Assembly (NCBI RefSeq): GCF_019097595.1
Contig: NC_080717.1
Coordinates: forward strand, 5,921,001 to 5,985,000
Source of the DNA: Hemibagrus wyckioides
Taxonomy: Eukaryota; Chordata; Actinopteri; Siluriformes; Bagridae
DNA: 64,000 bases
Direction: 5' to 3'
Of the stretch, positions 56,883 to 64,000 are shown piece by piece. The notes beneath the pieces are model-generated. The model had not been told where the DNA came from, ran no database searches, and saw nothing but the letters and a program-made list of their open reading frames with translations. Position 1 is the first letter of the stretch; every line of letters begins with the position of its first letter. Position numbers and translations under genes: made by a program.

Positions 56883-56884
<2 letters not shown>

Positions 56885-57060
56885 AGCTTTAGTTATAAAT
56901 CTAAGTCAGAAGTCAACTGTTTAGTTAGAATAAGGTTTTTTAAAAAAATATTCAAATAAATTCTTCACTTTTGTTCTGATATTTTGTTTAGATTTGAGCT
57001 ATTTAAGGGTTAATGCACTGTGAAATACATTAAAATAATTTATACTGTATTATACAGAAA

Positions 57061-57140
57061 GGTCTAGTGGTTTGAGGCGATTAGTGGAAATGCTGGATCA
57101 AATCCATCAGAGTGTCATCTCATCACCTCAGAGGAAGGGA
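57061..57140 (+). repeat. tRNA-like SINE head
   Basis: Reads TCTAGTGGTTTGAGGCGATT then GCTGGATCAAATCC. TAGTGGTTTGAGG fits an A box and GATCAAATC a B box, about 30 bases apart. It is probably a SINE start next to the Tc1 remnant at 57195. Confidence 0.5.
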
Positions 57141-57194
57141 TAAGACTCAACAAAGTTTTCCATGTGGTCTCAGATTTTTGGACCATACTGTATA

Positions 57195-57637
57195 CACTAT
57201 ATTGCCAAAAGTATGTGGACACTTGATCATCACACCTGTATGTGGTTTTCCTCACAAAGTTGGAACCTCACAATTGTATTGAATGTCTTTGTATGCTGTA
57301 GCTTTACAAATTCGGGGATGACCCCTTCCTGTTCCAACATGACTGCACATGACTGTGTTTGGCCTGCACAGAGTCCTGACCTCAACACTGTAGAACATCT
57401 TTAGGATGAATCAGAGCGGAGACTGTGAGCCGGTCAAGTTCCTCCACACCAAACTCGCTCATCCATGTCTTTATGGACCTTGCTTTGTGCACCGGTGTGC
57501 AGTCATGTTGGAACAGGAAGGGGTCATCCCCAAACTGTTCCCACAAAGTTGGGAGCATGAAATTGTCCATAATGTCTTGGTATGAAGCTGAAGCATTAAG
57601 AGTTCCTTTCACTGGAACTAAGGGGCCGAGCCCTAGA
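57195..57637 (-). mobile_element. Foldback-type Tc1/mariner element, family B copy 7
   Basis: Left end CACTATATTGCCAAAAGTAT, then about 230 bases of strongly diverged sense sequence (GGGGATGACCCCTTCCTGTT, GAGTCCTGACCTCAAC, AGAGCGGAGACTGTGAGCC). It switches at about 57435 to well-preserved antisense sequence encoding on the minus strand [20 protein letters not shown] and [20 protein letters not shown]. The right end is lost near 57637. The antisense half is much closer to the other copies than the sense half. Confidence 0.82.
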
Positions 57638-58253
57638 AACAAGAGTTATTTAGCATTTTATTTAGTAAAAATGAAACTCTAATCTATCTACAGACAGGGA
57701 GTGATACTGAGAAGGTTAGAATTAAACTGCATTAGTAAACAAATTTAACCTATTTTGACCTCTGGACAAAGATTTTGGAGGTCAGCATGACTTCTGATTC
57801 AGTTTACAGCTGCTGTGTTTGCTTGGGTTTCACTCCCCCTTGTGGAATGTGCTCCGGTATCTAATGCAGAAAATGTCTACGATCATCTAACCCACTGCTC
57901 CATTTCCTTCATTTAGAACTAAGGATTGCTTTAAAACTTTACAGAGGAAACCAGACGACTTCCTTCGGCAGCACCTAAGCAGCGTGATACTTTTTTCAGT
58001 ACACGGTTTTAATATGTAGATCGGCTCCACGGCGATGCTTTGTGCATGAGAGTGTGCAAATTCAGCAACATTACATTACATAGAAAGTTACCTAAACACA
58101 GAAGGACAGAGCAGGAATTCTGAATGTTCTTTTTAAATCAGGAGTGTTTTCTGTTTCAGCCTGGTCTACCTCTCTAAGTGTCAGAGCAAAGAGTCAAAAT
58201 ACCCTAATATGTTTTTTTTTCTGTGTAAATCTGTGGGGGCATTTTTAGATATG

Positions 58254-58970
<717 letters not shown>

Positions 58971-58974
58971 CGTT

Positions 58975-61090
58975 TTAAACTAAAGCTGTGCTTAATGAAA
59001 TAAAGTAAAACAAACATGTTTGAATTTTTATTTTTGTTTACAAAAACGCTGAATGTAAATGTCCATTAGACAGGACAAATATTCTGTAATTCCTAGTTTA
59101 TTTTAGATACACAAATAAAAAAAAAGAAGAAATACATTCACTAATAGTTCACAAACCACTACAGTGTTTGTTAAAAATAATAATAATAATGTGGACACGA
59201 TATGTGTTTTCATGAGCGTCAAGCCATGACGGATAAAATAAGGATAAGTTTTAAGGATTCACGGATGAGACAGATATTATCCCGGACGTTAGATCAGGTC
59301 TGGTTTTAATATTTTAATAATTTAACCCAAGAATCTGAATTGAATACATTCTATGAAGATGTGATGATTATGGACCTCAGCAAACACTTTCTTTTGTACC
59401 TATGTACTAAAACAACAGAAGTGTGTATTATATAACAGCAATTGGGATTAGGCAAAACTCAGGGCTCTGGTATGTATATAATTAAAAAAGATAAATTAAT
59501 AAATAAATAAATAATGAATTAAAAAATTTCAGACACACTTTGGCAACCTGACATATTTCTGTGAGGACCTCATGGGTCATGTTTTGGCTCAAAATAAAAA
59601 AAAATATATACTAAAAATCTGCTTTTGTAATCCTATTAATGCTGTTTATGGATTAATAAGTCAGCATATTTTTTTATTTTTCATTTTTTGGCAATTTGTT
59701 GAATGGGGCTTAAGATGCAAATGACTTTTAAAACCCTTTTTCAAATGGGATTAGTTTTCCTTCATCAATTCCTTCATTTGCAGGAGCTACTTTGGGATTT
59801 TATTTCAGTAGTCCAGATCTCCCAAGTGTCTCTCTCTCTCTCTCTCTCTCTCTGCCTCCTTCCATTAGAAAACTGCCTACTGAAAACCAGCATTACTCTA
59901 ATTATGGTGGATTAATAAATTTAGTCTGACCCTGACATGACACCTCTGTGATTTTAAAAAATATACACCAATATTATTGGTCACTCATCATGTGTACACA
60001 AAAAAGAAATCAGAAAAGGATTGCTCAGGCTGATTAAAAGGGCTTTTAGACTGTATAAAGTCACTTTATACAAAACATAAATCACAATATCCTTTATTTT
60101 TCCGGAAATAAATTCGTCAGCATTTTCGCATTAATCATCCAACGTTAATTACTGTGTAAATAAATAGAATTCCAAATGGTCCAAGACTCGGAATTCCTGG
60201 AATCTGTTTACTACAAAGAGATATTTTTTCATAAAGGGTGATGTCTAAAATGATTATAAAAGAGACACTAATCCCATTCAAATAAGGCTTAATATGAGGC
60301 GTCAGGCTATAAGTGGTAGAAGATCAGGGATTAGGTTGTAATCCTGATTTTTCCTTACAGGTGAAATGCAGACTTTATTCTAGCTGTAGCTGAGGGCGAC
60401 ACCGAACTGCATGACTCACACAGAGTGTAATACACCAGACATGGTGCACTTGTTTGATGCAGAGGAGTATGTGTGCTTTCTTCTTCTTCTTCTTCTTCTT
60501 CTTCAAGCATAACATTATACACATATACTTTCACTGACATGTTTGTGCAAGAAGTGCGGTCCTTTCCCGACAGAGCATGAACGTTTAGAGTCAGGACAAG
60601 ATAGCATATTAGGGCTGTACAATATGGACAAAAAGATAGATTAACGAATATATCTCTACATGTGACTGGCAATATATTTTGTAAATAACAAATTCATGTG
60701 TTACTTTTAAAAAGGTTTGTATTCATTGATATTCAAACACCGACGCGCCAAATCAGCAAATAATTAATAGTGTACGGATCGCACCAAAGCCTCGTTCTTC
60801 CGAATCACACCCACGGATTCCATGTTATCAGGAAGCTCTGCGATGCCAGGAGGCTCACAGATTAAAAGAAATAAATAAAATAAATCAGTTTGTGCTCATT
60901 TGCGTTCTCCAGTATGAGTGTTGCAGAAGCTAATCCTGTAACAATGATCGATAAACAGTGCAGTCCTGTGAGATATGCATGATATCATGGTGTGGGAAAA
61001 TAATCAGCTTGGAGGATCTGAGGACATTCAGGGACTACAGATCGTTGGTCTTTAAAGCTGGATGGAGAATTAGGTCAAGTGTTAAGCAGT
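58975..61090. other. Gene-free interval with low-complexity tracts
   Basis: AT-rich sequence with (TC)n at 59829-59854 and (CTT)n at about 60479-60505. No exon with recognisable protein similarity was seen. The right part is probably the 3' UTR of the zinc-finger gene, which ends at 61094. Confidence 0.45.
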
Positions 61091-61093
61091 TCA

Positions 61094-62557
61094 TCAGGCG
61101 CTGGAGAAGCATTGATTGCGTTTCAGCTCTGTGTCACTGAGCGCCTGGTTCCGGTCTCCCCTCTCTCCGCTGTGGATCTGTTGGTGCCGTTTGAGGTACT
61201 CGATGCGACTGAAGCGTTTGCCGCACGCGCCGCACTCGTACGGTCGCTCGCCAGTGTGGATGCGCTGGTGTCGCTCTAGGTTGCCCAGGCGGCTGAAACT
61301 GCGTCCGCATTGTGGGCACTGGTGTGGTCGCTCGCCTGTGTGTACCAGCTGGTGGCGCTCGAGGGAGCGCGAGTGTGTGAACCGTTTCCCGCAGAGTTCA
61401 CATCGATGAGGCTGCTCGCCCGCCTGTATGCACTCATGGCTCTTTAAGCTCCAGGCGTGACTGAAGGCCCGGCCGCACGCCGAACACGGGAAACGTTCCT
61501 CTGCTAGCGGACACACGTGTTCAGCCAGGTCGGATGCAGAGTTAAATCCGCCGCCGCACTGAGGACAGAAATGCAGCAAGTCCTCGCCCTCTCGTCCTGA
61601 CTCCTCCCCCTCGTCGTCGCCCTGGCTCCCGCAGCCTATATCAGCAGGGTTGGCTTCATGTGTTGAGGAAGCAGCGTCCTGCTGAGAGCTGCACAAACCG
61701 TCCAGCCCGATGAACTCCACGCTGTCGCTTCTGTCCACTGCATTAGACGGGCTGGTCAGCGCAGTCTCCGCCTCCTCCCTCTCGCGCTCCACCTTTAAGG
61801 CAGTTTCTAGGCCGCTGAACTCGTCGCTGCTGTTTGTGGGTTCGGCTGAGAGACTGGGCTGCTCCCACGCTTCACCCACCGCAGGTCCAGGAGCGGTTGG
61901 GACAGGCTCCAAATCTTCTAAACACAAAATAATTTGTAAACTATAACGACAGTCAGTAAAAAGCTGAATGTGTCTGTGTATCTATTTATCAGATCATTAG
62001 GGCATTGTGATTAAATAGGATCATTGTGACACCCCCAGAGCCTTACTGACCAAAAACATGCCACATTTAATCCTATAGTACTGTCCGTATCCCCATGTTT
62101 GTCACTAGTTTAAGCAGATTTATCTTTTGAAACTGGACCAGCCATTTGAAAAGAACACAGCTTCAGTATTCTCAGCAGTGGAGAGAAATAATACCCCGGG
62201 ATCAGTCCCAGCATGTCCACTGTTCAGAGTAAAGCTGCCACTTTCTCTTTCCCACGCTAAGCACGCAACCATACGCCTTCTCTTCCCCACACACAGCCTT
62301 GTGGTGCTCACCTTGTTGTGCTGTGTTGCTTTCAGTCTGGTTCATCTGAAGCGCCTCCTGCAGCAGCCTCACTGATTCACACCGGTAGATGTCCTCCTGA
62401 CCAATCACACACAGAAGTAACATGAAGCATTGTATTTAAATACAACGTATTCTGCCGACTGGGTTACACAGACATATATACAAATGCTATGGACCGGTCA
62501 AGACTCTTTGAATTTTAATTAATAAATCCATTCATTTGTCTCTTGCTGTGACTGAAC

Positions 62558-62611
<54 letters not shown>

Positions 62612-63408
62612 AAGGTGGGCAAATCATAAAGTCAGCACCTCTAATGTCAAGTGTAACAATACCCTCAGGTCACAGTTCAATGTGATTCATGAACTGGCCT
62701 CATGATTTCCTTTTAAGCAAATTCTAAATGAGAAAATTATGACAAAAAAAAAAATTTTGTGCCTTTTTGTCTGTATGAAATAATTAAAAAATGGCCATGA
62801 AAAAAGGTTTACCGTTCGAAAATAAATTACATTTATTTTATATATTCTCACAAAGATTTGGAAGGTTAGACACAGAAATGACCAAGGGCACTTTCAAATA
62901 AATAAATAAATAAATAGACAAACAAACTAACAAACAAATGTATGAATTAATGAATGAATGAATGAATGAATGAATGAATGAATGAATGAATGAATGAATG
63001 AATAAATAAATAAATAAAGAGTTAAACATGGAAGAAATTGACCTCCAAAGTGGCTAAAATGGCTGTTTTCTGTGGCCTTTAGTGATTTTTAAATGCTACA
63101 GGAGAGCTCTTATCGTTATTTTCGTTATAATGTGATTGTGTGACCGTTTAACGTAAAATATTTGTTGGTGATAAAGTGCAGATGATCTTGCAGGCTTGTC
63201 ACCAAACAAGGCAGCTGCATTACATGCATAATTACCAGAATGCTGATTAACACGATATGAATCGCAAAACTCCATGAACATTTAATTTTTTGTATAGAGA
63301 TGCATCGTGCTGCCCAGTCCTATGTCCTGTTTGAGTGGAAACTGAATGGGCAACAGAGTGGCATCTACAGTACAGTAATAACGTATGGCGAGCTAGTTAG
63401 TTAGGCAA

Positions 63409-63447
<39 letters not shown>

Positions 63448-64000
63448 AGTCTTTCTGCATTTCTACCCCTGTTTACCTTGCTGCACTCTCCTATGTATTT
63501 GTTGTATTTTTGCACTCATGCCACAAGGTTGTGTAATTATACTTCATGTGGTCATGCTGCTGTATCGTTAAATGCTGCCCCATGGTCCAGATGAAAGAGT
63601 TCGACGAAACATGTCATATAGAGGAATGACGATAATGTCCCACTTGACTCAGCTTGACTAATGCAACTGGCTTCACAAGTTTGTGTGAATTGGAGCGTCT
63701 CTTGTTTCGGGTGCTCCTGCTTTGTTCCATTCCTCTCGATCCTTACTCACGGTTCCCCTCCTTCCCTCCCTCTCCTCATCATCATATGCTTTCTCTTTAT
63801 TTCTTTCCTCCCTCCCTCTCTCCTTATCTCTCCCTGCATCGGCTGGCTCGTCCCCGATTGGCCGCTCACCTCCTCCTTAACGGTGGCCACCTCCTTTCTC
63901 TCCCCGGAGACGTGTCTCCTCTCCTCCTCCTGCTCCTCTCCTTCCCCTGCGGTTGGCGGATGAGTGCGGCCCACGTCCCTCCTCTCGTCCCTCCTCTCAT
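61094..64000 (-). CDS. C2H2 zinc-finger protein, 3' part of gene
   Basis: Probable DNA-binding transcription factor. Three exons read right to left: a 5' exon from beyond 64000 to 63870 (ending VATVKEE before GTGAGC), 62396-62312 (EDIYRCESVRLLQEALQMNQ...), and 61917-61094 (TGA). Joints are GT-AG and in phase. The last exon encodes an acidic Ser/Glu-rich linker and five finger-like units. Units 3-5 are canonical C2H2 fingers joined by HTGERP linkers: CELCGKRFTHSRSLERH, CPQCGRSFSRLGNLERH, CGACGKRFSRIEYLKRH. Units 1 (CPQCGGGFNSASDLAEHVC) and 2 (CSACGRAFSHAWSLKSHEC) have H-x-C instead of the H-x3-H end. No KRAB, SCAN or BTB domain is visible in this part. No in-frame Met occurs in the visible 5' exon, so the start lies outside the window. 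I do not recognise the orthologue. Confidence 0.85.
62559..63018. repeat. (CTAT)n and (GAAT)n microsatellites
   Basis: CTAT tetranucleotides at about 62561-62611, then GAAT tetranucleotides at about 62943-63018, in the zinc-finger gene intron between exons at 62396 and 63870. A further (CTAT)n lies at 63411-63447. Confidence 0.92.

Noticed and set aside
56738..56959. Open reading frame with a long isoleucine run
   Set aside because: Caused by the (AAT)n(ATT)n microsatellite.
63747..63974. Start of the zinc-finger protein at 63974
   Set aside because: The codon there is GTG, and the frame stays open to the window edge without an ATG, so the real start must lie beyond 64000.

Overview
This 64 kb window is nuclear DNA from a ray-finned (teleost) fish. 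Genes are split by GT-AG introns, the encoded proteins match vertebrate families closely, and the spaces between exons are filled with teleost-type Tc1/mariner debris, tRNA-derived SINEs and long microsatellites. The repeat families suggest an otophysan such as a catfish, but that is inference. No prokaryotic feature, CRISPR array, functional tRNA gene or virus was seen.

Layout from left to right. (1) bbs7 (+), 3' part only: 15 exons from 54 to 8856; the first ~113 codons lie left of the window. A 1.4 kb TTTC-rich tract sits in its first visible intron. (2) ccna2 (+), complete, 11863-14852, with a recognisable CDE/CHR cell-cycle promoter at 11408-11468. bbs7 next to ccna2 is also the arrangement in human. 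(3) tmem33 (-), complete, 21087-18055, with a probable untranslated first exon near 23.3 kb. (4) A btbd18-like BTB gene (+), 25245-31438, with three AT-hook-like motifs. (5) A beta-A crystallin (-), 35745-34010, divergent from crybb1 (+), 39247-40670; both have a TATA box and an untranslated first exon. (6) cabp2-like EF-hand calcium sensor (-), 53424-41565, convergent with crybb1. It has two alternative N-termini (a myristoylated MGNC form and a caldendrin-like form) and a one-residue deletion in EF-hand loop 1. (7) The 3' part of a C2H2 zinc-finger gene (-), 61094 to beyond 64000.

The gene-free 53.5-61.0 kb interval holds only repeats and low-complexity sequence. All exon models were built by joining GT-AG exons whose phases add up and whose protein matches the family; each was checked by length modulo three. 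The most unusual material is the cabp2 locus (two N-termini, a shortened EF1 loop, two decayed intronic tandem arrays), a set of foldback copies of a Tc1-like element, and the nested TTTC repeat. I found no multi-gene 'system' that is new; the genes here act in unrelated processes (ciliary trafficking, cell cycle, ER membrane, chromatin, lens, synaptic calcium sensing).
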